Below are positions 12,266-25,446 of a stretch of DNA of 64,000 nt, piece after piece. Below the pieces are notes generated by a model. The model was not told the origin of the DNA and made no database searches. It worked only from the letters and a program-made list of their open reading frames with translations. The stretch spans positions 46,216,207 through 46,280,206 of the forward strand of contig NC_080078.1 in assembly GCF_949987535.1 (NCBI RefSeq), given 5' to 3'. Position numbers and translations under genes: made by a program. The DNA comes from Balaenoptera acutorostrata. Lineage: Eukaryota > Chordata > Mammalia > Artiodactyla > Balaenopteridae. Position 1 is the first letter of the stretch, and the number at the start of each line of letters is the position of its first letter.

Positions 12266-13194
12266 GTATTTTTTTTTTGCCCGTGGGAACACATTTCAGA
12301 TTTTCTAATAAAAGTTATTGTGAATATAAGAATCATTTAAAACATTTTTTCCCCCTCTGACTTAGTGAAAAAGGATTAATCATGTTTAAAATGAAGGACA
12401 TTTGTACTTCGGAAGGTTGATGACTATTGTACAGGACTATGCATTTAAAACATCTGCAGTAAGACCTTTATCAGCCCAATGCATGCTGATGTTCCTACTC
12501 TACTATTTCATTAAAAAAAAAAAAAAAGATGGTCATTATCCGCTAAACTGAATTTATGATCGGCAGTTTGAAAACACTAGTGTAGTGAATCTATTATTCA
12601 GAGCAGAACTTGGTAAAATGTGATTTTTCTACATGAGGGGACATTGAAATTAGGATGCTGTTAGAAAGTCAGTCCTCTTTCCTCTTGGAAGCTGGGGGTG
12701 GAGGGTGGGGCTTATGATCCCAAGAGGATAAATGAAGCTTAGAATGAGAATTTTCAACTTCAGAGAGTCTAGGATTCTGAGTCCACCATGGGATATCCGC
12801 TCTCAGGAGCTTGCTTTCTTAAGCTCTCGTGGTCTCTTGCCTGAGTGCACCTACTGATTCCTATTTTCAGGGTTTATTAAACAGTCTAAGCCATCACAGT
12901 GACTCAGCTTGGGGCACAGGTAAATCACTTTGTGAGTTCCCTCGAAGTGGGACTTCAAGTTCCCCAGGGAGCTTTCCAGAAAAACGGATTCAAGGTGATG
13001 GAGACTAGCTCAGAAGTGAAACAAGTTGCAGAGATAAAGCTTTTAAAAATATTGGGTTTTGGTCTGTTGGCTTTCTTTTCGTAAAGTTAGTGTTTTTATA
13101 GGAGCTATCTCTGCTTGATCAGATAGAAGGGCAACTAGCTGTGAGAAAAATGTCAGGAGTCCTGGGCCGGTGCTCATATATGATGATCCAATTG

Positions 13195-13640
13195 AGATGT
13201 TATTATTCTTTTTAAAAAAATGTTCATTTTGAAATATGTACAAAAAGTTGCAGAAATAGTGTAGAGTTCTTGTGTATCTTTCACCTTATACAGCTGTAGT
13301 ATAATTAAACACCAGGCGAATAACATTGATACAGTATTATCCACTGATCTGATTCATCCAGATTTCCCAAGTTGCCCGATAGTGTCTTTTTCTCTGGTCC
13401 AAGATTCAGTCCAAGATCACACAAGATATTTAGTTGTCTTGTAAAATATCTCCTTTTTCATTTAGCTTTTCTTGTTCTTAGGGTCAACTTTGACTATACT
13501 GATATATTAAGGATGAGAATAGGTAACTGCCCCGCCCACCACCCCAGTACCTCTGTCCACTCAAAGGATTGAGGAATGTTGCCTCCTGGTGTCCTTGGTT
13601 GTTTGAGCTGTTAACACCTTGGTTGGATTAATTGTTCCAC
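13195..13640 (-). mobile_element. Old L1 3' UTR relic, related to 11700-12265
   Basis: A diverged copy with the same order of landmarks (TTTGAAATATGTACAAAAAGT, then AACATTGATACAGTATTAT), in minus orientation. No coding potential. Confidence 0.45.
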
Positions 13641-14311
13641 ATGTCAATGAAAAGGACAGGTGGGGACCTTTAATCCTTGATGGGGCTTTTCCCCAAGAGA
13701 ACCTTATTTCCAGTGGTAACTTAGCCTGTACTTTCTACTAACAAACAGCTTTCAGATTTTCTGTTCTTTCTGATGAGTAATAAGTGAATTAAAGGACCAG
13801 TGGAAGGAATTTATTCTTTCTTTCCTGGAACATAAGTGCTCTGAAACTGATTTGATTGTCTCTAATTTGATCTTGGCTGGAATTCCTCTCTCTTTTGATT
13901 TTAAAAAGTCAGAGGATTTTGTGGTTGTTTCTGCTTTTACCGTCTTTTCCCCTCTTCCTTTTATTCTACTCTGACTTTTGAGAGACAGCTATTGATAATC
14001 AGTCCTGGATAAATCCGATTTATTTTCTCTACCATCTTTCTTTAGCCTTTGGACCGTGCTTGTAGTTATTGATTTGCCATTTCTTATTCATTCATACCCT
14101 CATTCAGCAGACGGTAAGTGCTCTCTGTGTAAGAGAAACTGCTTTTTTTTGTGTGTGAGCTTTTCCTTGGAGGGATACCTTTGGACTGTGGCTGGATTAA
14201 ATTAGCAAAACAGAGCTTTCACTGCCCCATAATCCCAAACTTTCACACAGTGCTCAGTGAAGGTGCGAGAAAGGCATGGGTGTTGAAGGGTAGGTAAATC
14301 AGATGGTCCCA

Positions 14312-14505
14312 GGGTTGCATCCTGGCATTGCCACGAACTACCTACATGGTTTTCTAAAGGATACTTTAGTCTTCTGGTCTCTTCTTTCCTCATCTGTATA
14401 ATGGGGACAATATTACCTTATTTGTAAGGTTATTTTAATGGCTTAAGGAATTAATGGCTGTGAAGTGCTTGCACAGAGTAGGCACAATCAGTGGTAACTT
14501 ATAAT
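14312..14505 (+). repeat. MIR SINE relic
   Basis: The MIR core CTCATCTGTATAATGGGGAC with the following TGTGAAGTGCTTGCACAGAG block is clear on the + strand. Confidence 0.75.
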
Positions 14506-15453
14506 TTTGTGTTGTACCTCTTCGGATTTCCCATGACTATTGTGATGATGGAGCAGAATCTTACATAACTCAGCAATGAGTGGACTTTGTCCACTCGTCA
14601 CCAAGTATTAGGTTCTCTGTGTAGACAATAAAGTACAGTATGTGTTTGGAGAAAGGAAAATCAACGTGAGCTCAAGGCTACAGGTAGACATTACGGCAGA
14701 AATGGAGCTTTGAGGTCTGCCTAGGCTTCGCATGGTGAAGAGCAGGTGTTTTCTTGGTGACCTTGGCATCTGTCTGGCCATTGAGCTTTTATTGGGCTTT
14801 TTTCTTTGGTCAGAGATGAACAAGGGCATGATCCCTGCTTTCCAGTAGCTCATGATCTAGTGGGAGCAATAGCCACAAAGAGAATGTCCCCTGTTCTGTG
14901 GGTGACGATGGGTGTTCAGGGCACGGTGGTGTGTGGGTGTAGAGGTGTTGAGTGGAGCCCCTTCTCAGGGCTGGGAGGAGTATCCTGGAGGATTCTATGA
15001 CGGAGGGAAGGACTCGGTACAGTGAGTTGGCCAGGCAGACAAGGCGGGCAATGGCATTTTAAGCAGAAAGTGTCCAGAGGCCCTAAACTGTGGAGTGAGA
15101 TTGGTGAGCTGCAGTGTTGAGACACTGCTGAAATTTCAGCTGGCTGGTGAGCACAGGGGCGGAGAGGTGGGAGGTCCAGATTCTGGAGGTTGTGCTGTCT
15201 GGACGTTATTATTGTTTCTTCCTTTCCACTGCTCTAAAATGATTTAACTTATAGCTGATTCTGTAGATAAAGGGAACCATTTTACAAATGGGTGCAACAT
15301 GATGAGATTTGTGTGTTAGAAAGCCAGGGCGTGAGACTGACAGCTGCCAGGCTGATCTGGGGGGCCATCATGTGTGACTGAACGTAGAGAGGTGGGAACT
15401 AGTGCATTGCAGTTGGAGTGGACCCACTTTCCCGCCCACCTGCTCTGCCACCA

Positions 15454-15680
15454 GCCATCCACCCATCCATCCATCCATCCACCCATCCACCCATCCACCC
15501 ATCCACCCATCCACCCATCCATCCATCCATCCATCCACCTATCCGCCCATCCACCCATCCATCCATCCACCCACCCACCCATCCACCCACCCACCCATCC
15601 ACCCATCCACCCATCCACCCATCCACCCATCCACCCAACCACCCAACCACCCATCCATCCACCTATCCATCCTTCCAAAC
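15454..15680. repeat. CCAT/CCAC tetranucleotide minisatellite
   Basis: About 225 bp of mixed CCAT and CCAC units, fraying into variants to about 15740. It is open in several frames on both strands (His-Pro-Ser/Thr on one, Gly-Trp-Met/Val-Asp on the other), which comes from the absence of stop codons in the repeat rather than coding. It sits in intron 1. Confidence 0.97.
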
Positions 15681-16453
15681 CCCCCCCCATCTACCCACTC
15701 ACTCATCTCCTTACCCAGCCATCCACCTACCACCCAGCCAACCAGCTGAGGAATCTGTTTCTTTCCCTTCTTAACCAGGAAAGAGTGAACTGACCCCTGG
15801 GCACCTCTTTTTTCCATCCTTTGTCCATACCAGACTACAAAGTAGACATCAGTGTATTGATAGAGGTTTCATCTCCCCATCATTGATTGATTGATTAATT
15901 CATAAAGTATTTAAACTCTGCTGGGTGTATGCCAGGCCTTGTGCTAGACCAGCAGTTCTCAAAGTTTTGGGGATCCCTTAAAAATTGTTGAGAACCCCAG
16001 AGACTTTTGTCTTTGTGGGTTATATTGATATCTTTACCACATTAGAAATTAAAACAGACTTTTTTTTTAGAACAGAAGAATACACAAGCACACAGTCCCT
16101 CAGCCACCAGAATGACCCGTCATCACACACCTTGTAGCCTCTGGAAAACTTCACTGGGCAGTCGTGAGTGAGAGTGAAAAGGCAAATAATAATGTTCTGG
16201 TGCCATTATGAAAATAGTTTTGATCTTGCAGAGCCCCCCAAACCATGAAAAGCCGCTGGGCTGCGTATTGGGGATACGGTGGGCCACCAGCCTGGCACAG
16301 ACTTTGCCTCTGTGGGACCAGGTCCTGTGGTGCATGTGGAAGCCCATGTTGGGGTCTCACTGAGACTTGGGGTGTTGGGGGAAGGCCCTCGGAGGGAGAG
16401 ACGGCTCAGTTGGGGCTGCAGTGGGCATTGGCCGTGGAGGACAGGTGTAGCGG

Positions 16454-16508
16454 GTGGAGGGAACAGCATGTGGAGGGAACAGCGTGTGGAGGGAACAGCG
16501 TGTGGAGG
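16454..16508. repeat. 16-bp tandem repeat
   Basis: Three full copies and a partial copy of GTGGAGGGAACAGCGT, the first with A in place of one G. Likely a small variable tandem repeat. Confidence 0.9.
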
Positions 16509-17971
16509 CTCAGAGGCCTCACGGGAGGGCCGAGAGCAGTTCCTTGTGGCTGTATGTCAGTGTTGCATTTGCTAGAACGAGACCAGCAGTTTGCTTTCTC
16601 TGTGTGGCTTCAGCGTGATGTGATTTTATCCACTCATTTAACCTCAGAGGCAGACACAGCTGTTCTCAAGTCCCTTCCCTGTGTGACTTGTGGGAAGCCC
16701 GGGGCCAGGTCTCTGCACTCCTGTTGGAGAGCCTCCTATTTCAGATGCTGAACCGGGTTTGTCAAGCTTTGAAAATGCCAACAGCAGAGCCACGGAACGT
16801 GAGGGGCTCAGAGGCAGCATCGAGGTGTGCAGCAGAGTGGAGGCCGGATGAAAAAGCTTGATTAATCATCAAAGAACAGGAAGGCGACACTTGAGAGCTG
16901 AGGGTTCGAGTGACACAGAAGCAGAACTGCTCCCTGATGTCATCCCGTTATCAGTGAGACACCTTAGGAAGGGCTGGCTTTCGCCCCCTCCTCCCCTCTG
17001 CCTTTGAAATGACGTCCAGACTAGAGGTGTAGGTCTTGGCCAGGTGCAACCTGAGACCTCCTTCGCCCTGTGTGGCTGTCGTAGGAGGGGCCTGCTTTTA
17101 TTGTGCGTGGACTCCCTGCTCAGCCAGCCACAGAGATGAGACCAGACCTGTTTTGCTCTCTGTCTCTGTTTTATTGCAAAAAGCCTGGGGGTATCAGAGG
17201 GCTTTCTTACCTCAGGCCCTTCTGGCTTGATGATGAAGTGATTGCTCTTATTTCTGCCTGTGAATTGTGGTAGAGTATTCAATTTCAAGGCATCTGGGGT
17301 GAATTCTCAAATTAAGAACGTGCGAATGCTACACTCACATTGCAGCTCCGGGGAAGGGCAGCTTCATTCTTACAAAGGTGTCTTGAGTTCACGCAGGGGT
17401 GAAGATACTGTCAAGGAGTCGTGAGAATTAGGGAGGGTGCAGCCCACACTGAAAAGACAGAAGGAAATGAGAGAGAAAGCCCCTCGCTGGTGGTTCCTTT
17501 AATAAATCCTCAGTACCTGAACAAATCAAACCTTATTTGCTCCTGGCTGAGTGAAATCATATGTTGTTAAAAGTCAGCTTGATTAGTTTCGAGGCCTCTG
17601 CCAGCACTTCCATGGCTCTGTCCCCTGTCCAGGCACCATGGGTTGGGGGAGGTAATGAAATCCAGTAGGAAGTGCATGAGGTTTGAGAAACCACGATCAG
17701 ATCCTTTAAATGTGCCACCAGTTCGTAATTTATAAAAAGGATTTTGCTGTTAGAGGCACAGTCCCTTCTGTGAAGTCTCTGGGTTTCCTGGCGGGGGGGG
17801 GAGGTGGGGGGCTGAGGGTGTCTCGGCTCCCAGGCCTGGGGAACCAGGCGAGGAGTGGGCTGGCAGGACCCTGCAGGGAGCAGGCCCTGCTCTCCTGTGG
17901 ATGCTTCCAGAGAAGTCGGAAACCCAGATTTGTATGTAAAACCTTCTGATTTTAAAACTACAATGAATTAA

Positions 17972-18230
17972 AGATGTTTTATTTATTTTTATAATTTTTT
18001 ATGAAGTATAGTTGATTTACAATGTTGTGTTAGTTTCAGGTGTACAGCAAAGGGTTTCAGTTATATACATAGATACATATTCTTTTTCAGATTCTTTCCA
18101 TTATAGGTTATTACACGATATCAAATATAGTTCCCTGCGCTGTACAGTAAGTCCTTGTTGTTTACCTACTTAATGTATGGTAGTGTGTGTCTGTTAATCC
18201 CAGACTCCTAATTTATCCCTCGCCCGATAG
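17972..18230 (-). mobile_element. 5'-truncated L1 3' end
   Basis: It opens with a T-rich tail, then GAAGTATAGTTGATTTACAAT and GGTGTACAGCAAAGGG, the cetartiodactyl-type L1 3' UTR seen also at 25447-25934 and 60350-60665. Only about 260 bp remain, antisense to the gene. Confidence 0.7.
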
Positions 18231-19924
18231 GTGTTTTAGAACACGGCGTGTACCAGTCCTCACCCTGGGATGCCATTGCAAAACTTCTGGTTTAGAATGG
18301 AGGTTTGAAAATCTTCCTCCTTTCCTTGTTTTGTTTAAGACTGTTGTTCACTTTACACATTTCCCCTTCCCACCTCCCTGCAGTGTCAGCGTTGTCCGTT
18401 TTTGTTTTGGGGAGGTGTCATCTTTGAGTGTCCTTCGCTCGTCCCACTGTTGTGCCACAAGCATCTGTGAATTTCACTGAGTGCTTAGAGATGCTGGTCC
18501 TCTCCTGGTTGCCACGTAGATCAGGAAAGAGGGGATGTGGGGGCGGGCGCCCCTGGGAGATGCGGCTCGGCAGGGAGCTTCTGTGGGTTCTGCCGGGGGC
18601 ACTGAGTAGGGACAGCGTCTGTCCGCCACGGACGTGGGGTCTGCCCTCTGAACCTGGCACCCCCTCGGAGGCAGGTTTGGGGATGGATGGACAGGCCTAG
18701 TGGTCCTCAGAGGGTTGGTGGGTTACAGATCCAGAACCTCAGCCCGGTTCTTCGGACCTGAACCTCAGCTGCAGCTCTGAGCACGCTGCCTGCCCGCGCG
18801 GGGGGCGTTTTCTCCTTTGCCTGGGGTTTTGGTGGTCTGCTTGGTCTGTTTCCCTCTCTCTCACCTGGTTTCTCGCAGGTCCAGGTCATGGTTTGTTTTC
18901 CTTTTCAGGCTTTGGTGGTGATATCTGAGTATGGGTGAGCCCCAGCTTGTCCCTCTGAAACATTCAGCAGGAGGTTGGGACACGGGCCTCCGTTTCAAGC
19001 TGAGGCTTACCACCCCGGAGAGGCGGATTTAATGAGTACGGGGTGCAGCTGGGCATCAGCGGCTCTAAAGCCCCTGGAGAGTCCTGGGGCGGGAGGCCTT
19101 GCCTGGGAGGTGATTCACTACATGTGCTCCAGGGACCGGACGCCCCCGGTAAGGTCAGCCTGCTCTTCTGTTGATGCCCTGATGTTTTGCAGGTGGAACT
19201 TTCTGGCACCCTGCCTCCTCTCTCCCAGTATAAAAATGTGGGTGTTGTTGAGGTAATGATTGGGCCTCTTTTCTGGGCCGACTTTGTTTCACTTACGATG
19301 CCAACTGAAGCCGGGTCTCCTTGGTCTGGCCTCCCTGCCACTCACCCCACCCCCAAGCTGGCTTTGCTTTTACAGCCTGTTTGCTCTCACCCACGGCGGG
19401 TGATCGTGGTCTGTTGAAGGGCAAGAACTGTGATCATATATCTCTGCATCCCCAGAGAGCCTCGTAAAGGGGAGACGTGTGTGTTTGTCCATTGACCTAG
19501 TCCTGCCTCTGGCCACTCTTGCTCCCATTAATTTAATATATGAATGAGCATTGCACGCTTGCTAAGGGGGGGCAGGGAGGGAGCTGCTGGCCACGGTGCG
19601 GGAAGGACAGTGTGTGTCACGTCTTCAAGTCAGACAGTCAGTGTGGATTAAGTCAGAATAACTAGACATAATTCACAGGTATTTAAAAATAAGTGAAAGA
19701 ATTTTGGTGTTTCCGATATTCTTGTCTTTTTTATGAACTGTGGCCTCTGGATTGTGTTGATGAAGATAAGCATTTTATAAACAAAATTTATGAAGATCAG
19801 CTATATGGTGGTTCCTCATTTTTGTGAGATCTGTCTAGAAAATTTGGCAAAATATATTTTCTGGATTTCCTCCATTTCCACCTATTTTGGGAAAGGATTG
19901 CAAAGGTTTTGTTAAAATGAATCG

Positions 19925-19995
19925 TCCCACCAGAATGTAAGTTCCCAGAGGGCAGGAGAGGCACAGTGAACGTTTGTTGAATAAATGGATGGATC
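19925..19995 (+). repeat. L2 LINE 3' terminal fragment
   Basis: AGAATGTAAGTTCCCAGAGGG followed by GTTTGTTGAATAAATGGATGG is the L2 3' terminus on the + strand. Confidence 0.6.
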
Positions 19996-20114
19996 TTGGA
20001 TTTGTGGTAGAAGTGAAAGAGCACATTGGTGGTCTGCTGGTGCCTGGCCTTGTGGGGCCTGCTCTCCTCTGTCACATCTTCCAGCAAAAATTATACGTGA
20101 GGGAAGCTCAGTAC

Positions 20115-20245
20115 TTTTACAGGTGAGGAGGAAACAAAGGCTCAGCAAAGTTAAATGAAGTGTGGAAGTCACAGAGCTACTAAGAACCAGGATTTGCACC
20201 CAGCTCCCTGAAGCCTAATGCTTCCCCCACAATGATTAACCCACT
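20115..20245 (-). repeat. MIR relic
   Basis: Reverse MIR: TTTTACAGGTGAGGAGGAAAC, then AAGTCACAGAGCTACTAAGA and GGATTTGCACCCAGCTC. Confidence 0.7.
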
Positions 20246-22699
20246 CTGCTGGGCAATGCCAGATGTAGGGCTTGGTGGAAATGCTACTCGAGACCAAGAT
20301 TGCATCTTATTCCACTCTGACTCCAAGTGAAGTCTTCTAGAGAAAAAGTCCTGCAATTTAGTATTTCATAGCACACCTTTCTATCTGGTATACTTAGCTG
20401 GTGATGTTGTAAAAGGAATCAGTCTTCTCTTTACAGGCCAGCTATTGTATCTTTTTTTTTGTTTTTCAAAAGCTGCCACTGAGAACATTTTTCTAAAATA
20501 GAGATAAATCTGGAAGGAGCATTGTAGTGATGGTGTGGGTAAAGAGCAGAGAGAACTTTGTATTTCATGGGGCTGCAGCACTAAACTAGGATGTCTTTGG
20601 GCATTCAATAGTTGATTTAATGTCTGAACACAGGAAAACAAAAGAAGTATTAATAGCGGTTCTTATGTCCTCAATATTCTATTACACCACCTCTTTTAAA
20701 TTTCCACTTTTTGTTTATGAATGTGTTGCTTGTGTGTTTGGAGAAGCACATTGAAGAAGTTTGGCCACATGCACATCCTTGTTTTTCCTCTTTCCTGTGA
20801 CTCAAAAGAGACAGAAGGTCCCTGTGCCTTGGTCTTGGAGTCAGAGTCACAGCTGTGGGTCTGCGGGGAGAGTGAGCTTCGTGTCTGCCTTTGGAGTTAA
20901 CATCTGCCAGGTGAACCGGTAATTATGGGGCAAAACTCATCTGCATTTAAAAATTGAGAACGTGTAGTAAACTTGGAAGCATTTCCTTCACTTTAGTGCT
21001 TGAGTTTAAGAAGACTGTCTTGTTTTCAGTTCATGTGTTTCATTCTTTCATTTTGCTTACTCATTCGTTCGTTCATTCATCCGAGTGCTTGCTGTACATA
21101 AAGACAGTCTACATACTGTGGGATGTATCAAAAGCAGGGCATTATCTCTGCCTTCAGGAAGCATCTAGACTGGTGGGGAAGACAAAATGTAGTGGCCCAG
21201 CAGTAAATGGGTAGACAGTGGAAACTGCTGTGGCGAGTGATGGGCTATCGTACCTCAGGGGTGGTGTGTTGTGGGCTGTCACGCAGCAGATGTGGCGAGT
21301 GATGGGCTATCACACAGAAGATAGTGGCTGGGGCTTGTTCTGGGAAGGCCTCCTGGAGGAGGAGACATCTATAAGCGTTTTGAAGGATAAGTGAGATGGA
21401 GGAGAAAAGTACCTTCCAGGCAGAGGGACCAGCGGGGGGATCTTTGTGTGTCCTGGCAGAAGGGCTAGTTTGGAATGTGGCAGGGAGCTTGGGTGACACG
21501 TGCGTGTGGAGCTGAGGCTGGATGGGCTTCTTGCGCTCCCCCGTCCGGCACCTGGTGCAGTTGGTGACTTGCATCTGTTTAGACTAATCTTCCCATGAAC
21601 CCCTTAAACGTGCTGACCTAGCCCACTGGGATCCCGTGCTCCTACCTTCAGGAGGATGCAGCTGAAATCAGGTTAGGGGTGCTAGTGTGCCCTCGGCGGT
21701 TCTCTGTGGCTTAATTCCTCCAACCTTTCCCAGCGCTGACTATAGGAGCAACTTTGAGCCGGTCACTTAACCTCCAGGGCCTCGGTTTCTCTCTGGCTGA
21801 GACCAGGTGGTGGGGTCTCCTGAGCCCACTTCTTGTCACCGCCATTTCCCTGAGCCTCCTCTCGCCTCTCACGCCTTCAGCGTCAGGGCCCCAGGTGCTC
21901 CCCCTGCAGCGTGTCCAAAATTCCCTGTGAAAGTGTCATTGTCATCTTCAGTCTCAAGCAAAATTTAGTCCTGCATGGTTTGGGGCTTGAGTTTTGTAAT
22001 GTATGGAATTCTTGAGCTATCTACCAGCTTTTCCTAACTGGGACCAGGGTTCCATAACAGAATTAAGTGCAGTGCCCGGAGTAAGGGATCCATTATATGC
22101 CATGAATTAACTTTGCTCCTGTGCTTCTAGAATGCTACTAGTTATGTGCCTTCTTTAGGGGAATTGGGAAAACAGTTACTCGGTGTATGCATATATTATT
22201 TTTCCTTCCCTTCCCTTCTTTCTTTTTTACTGCAAATTGAATCAGAGGTTTTCATGCTCTTTTGCTACCTGCTCTCTCTCTCCGCACGTAACGGTGTTTC
22301 TCCGTGCTTTGGTGTTGTAGACTTCAGAAGAGAGGCCCCAGCTGGACCCAGCAGAAGGCAGAGCCCTGCTCTGGATTTTTGTTCTGGAACTGGGGATTCA
22401 GAGGAAGGGACGAGACCACTGAGCAAAGCGCGTCTCAGAAGGAGCCGAAAGGCAGTTAGGCTTCCACACTCTTTAGAATCCCAGCTTCCCAGAGTTGAGG
22501 AGGGCATCACCGGGCAACGAGGGTAGCAGCTCCCAAACCGGCGTGGTCATCAGTGTCTCCTAGGCGGTTAAATACAGATGCCTGGTGCCCATCCTGGAGA
22601 TTCTCTTTTGGGAGGTCTGGGTTGGGCGCTTCAGATTATTCTGTTGCTCGGCAGGGCTTGGGAACCCAGATCTGGCCATGTTGTCTTTTGGATGCGTCT

Positions 22700-23350
22700 C
22701 TGCTCTCATCCCTGGTCCAGCATCTCCCATGTGGCCTGTATTAGCCTCCTCACGGGTCTCCTTGCCCTACTCTCCCCCCTCCAGAGTCTGAGCAGCAGCT
22801 GGAGGGATCATTTAAAAATATAGAAGCATTTTGCCACCCCCGTGCACACAACCTCCCGTGTCTGTGGCTTCCTGTCGCATCTCAGTTCCTGCGAGGCCTG
22901 GCATCATTTGGCCCCTGCCCCCTTTCTGACCACGTCTTGCTTCCCCGCTCTCTCTCCTGCAGGCCCGCTGGCCTTCTTGCTCTTCCCCCAGGCCTCTGGC
23001 TGGTTCCTGCCCCGGGGCCTCTGCACCTGCTGTGCCCTTCCCAGATCTTTGCCTCGCTCCAGTCGGCCCTTGGCTCACACGACACCCCCTTGGAGAGAGG
23101 TCTTCTCCGACTGCTTGCCTCTCCCTGCCTCTGCCCCCTGTCCTAGCCCATGACACCCTTTCATTTCTTCCCAGCACCTACCAGTATCTAAAATGGTATT
23201 GTATTTATTTTTTTCTAACCCCCTCACTAAAATGAAGACTCCAGACAATACTCTGTCTGTGTTGTTTACTACTTTATCCCTGTGCAGAGAGAGTGCTGTT
23301 TGGCGTTTGAAGGTCTCACTAGTATTCGTGGACTGAAGGAATACATAAAT
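22700..23350 (+). repeat. L2 LINE 3' end
   Basis: A long L2 stretch on the + strand: CCTGCCCCGGGGCCTCTGCAC, then CTGTGCCCTTCCCAGATCTTT, a tail region AAGACTCCAGACAATACTCTG and CTGAAGGAATACATAAA. The several overlapping open frames here are shadows of this relic. Confidence 0.7.
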
Positions 23351-25446
23351 CTCCCCCTCCGGCGTCCTGGTTAGGGATCAGTCGGCCTCGGGCTAAACCT
23401 CCTCGGTGATGATTCTGCACATCTCAGGGCAGCTCAGTTTGTATTGAGACACTTCTGATTGTTGGGCTGTCCTTGCTTCAGCGGAAAACTGAAAGCAGGT
23501 GTCTGCCTTCTTTCTGGCCTGGTAGCCCCAACTCCTCGCTCTCTGCTGGGGAGTTGGGGTGGTTGAAGCGGCTGCTTGTCAGCACCCTCTGCAGCATCGA
23601 TTTAAGGGGACTTGGGGTGGTGGACCCCGTGCTTGATGCCCAGAGCATCCTTTGCTGAAGGGCTTCTTGCCCGGCCTCTGGAGTGCTGTCTGCACGGCCT
23701 TCAGCGTCAGCCCCTCGGGGGCCCTTTCCCAGGCAGCCTGTGGTCCTGGTCCCTGGCTGCACAATGCGGGGGTGTGAAGGGGCCACCGTAGCTCCAGAAC
23801 AGTCTGTGGGGTCAGCCAGGGCTGCCCCTGGATCTGGTCACAGCTCGCTGCTCCCTCTGCCCTGTCCTGCTGCCCTCTCCTCCTTTCCCAGGGCCTGACC
23901 TTAAGGGCCCACCCTAATGAACACCCTGCATGCCAGGCTGCCCCCGATCGTCTGTTACTCCGGGATCCCAGCCCGGAACAGTTGCCTGTTTGCCTAATTT
24001 TTTAGGTTTATTACACCCTCTGGAGGCCAGGGAAGATCATAAAAGGCACAGCCTGATGGCTCCGTCCCGCGGCGGCAGGGGTCAGCGGAGGCTTTCCCTT
24101 GGCCCGAGATGCTCCCGGCATCTGAGGCTGTGACGGCAGTGCTGCCCTTGGCTCGGCTGCGGAGCAGCCCCCGGGGAGCGGAGGAGGGCTGCGCGGGCTC
24201 CTGGCCGGGATGTAGGTCACGGTGCTGCTGACCTCCAGCTGACCACTGTGTGGCGAGGTGTGTTCCGAGATGCAGTCCGGGTGATGGCCTGGAAAAGCCA
24301 CTCCTGGATTTCTTTCAGGAGAAAAACCCTTGGGTTTTTCTCAGAAGTCGAGCTGATGCTTTTGTGATTTTTATGGACAGCAGCTAGGTCAGCAAGATCT
24401 TTGAGTGTTTAGGACCGGCCAGAAAGGCTAAGGAGTAGCCCGGGGAGAGAGGGTTGCAGGAGAGTGGCCCGCCCTGAGTTAGATTTCACACTTTGACAGG
24501 GGCGAGGCTGCACGTCTTTATAGAGCATCCGCTACTGCTCTGGGGGCTGAGGCTGCTCACTCTCTGGGCTTGGGGGAGGGGGCCGAGTACACGTGCATCT
24601 AAGTGGGAGAGCCCGCTGGGTGCACCCGGGGCGCAGTGGTGGCAAGTTAGCGAGCCGAAGTAAAGCCTGAGTAGGTCTCAGGCAATATTTGGGATACAGT
24701 TATACTAAAACATTGCTCGTTGATCTGAGATTCACATTTAATTGGGTTCCCTGTATTTTGTCTGGAGCCCTAATAAGGGAAGAAAGAGAAGTGCCACTGG
24801 ATGGGGTGGAGGGACTGAGCAGCTCCCTGAGCATTTGGAGAGCAGGACTGCTACCCGAAGAGGGGGGATCTGGTCTGGGGTTGAAGGTTGACACCCCTGA
24901 GCCTGGTGGACATGCAGAGGGTGGGGAGGGGCAGAGGCAAATCCGGGCGGTGGATGGCGACGGCGGGGGAGCTGTGGCCAAGGTGAGCTGTCCTCTGTGT
25001 GGCCGGACGGTCAGGAGGGGAGGGGCGGCGAGCCAGCCCTGGAAGGACCCGGGCACACCAAGGAGCCACCCAACGCTTAAAGTCAGGGGCTTTTGGCCTT
25101 CTAATTAACTAACTTATTTTAATCAAAGTAATATCGAATCACGCTGAAATAGTTTCCACAGGGAAGTGTTTAAGTTCATTTTCTCATCCCCTGAGGTCCT
25201 GCTCCTACGTACTCTCCAGAGGTGACCGGCTTTCACTGCGAACAGCTTCCCACTTACCATTTTGGAAATGTCCAGGGATGTTCTGTGCATCTAGAAGCAG
25301 AAATGTGCATTTCTCTCCGCTTTATTTATCTACTTATTGGACTGCAAACTGGACGTCGACTGCATGCTTGGTTCTTTCCCCCACTTAACAGTGTTCCTTG
25401 GACTTCTTTCCGTAGTAGTACCCATGGAGGTCATGCATTCTTTTTA

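Noticed and set aside
15454..15680. CRISPR-like regular repeat array
   Set aside because: The units are contiguous 4-mers without spacers, in a mammalian intron; it is a simple-sequence minisatellite.
15316..15817. Long frames rich in His-Pro or Gly-Trp-Met/Val-Asp on both strands
   Set aside because: They come from the CCAT/CCAC repeat, which contains no stop codons in several frames. No start context or homology supports coding.
22812..23235. Overlapping Pro/Arg-rich frames on both strands as a coding exon
   Set aside because: The DNA matches an L2 3' end, and the frames overlap on both strands without homology.
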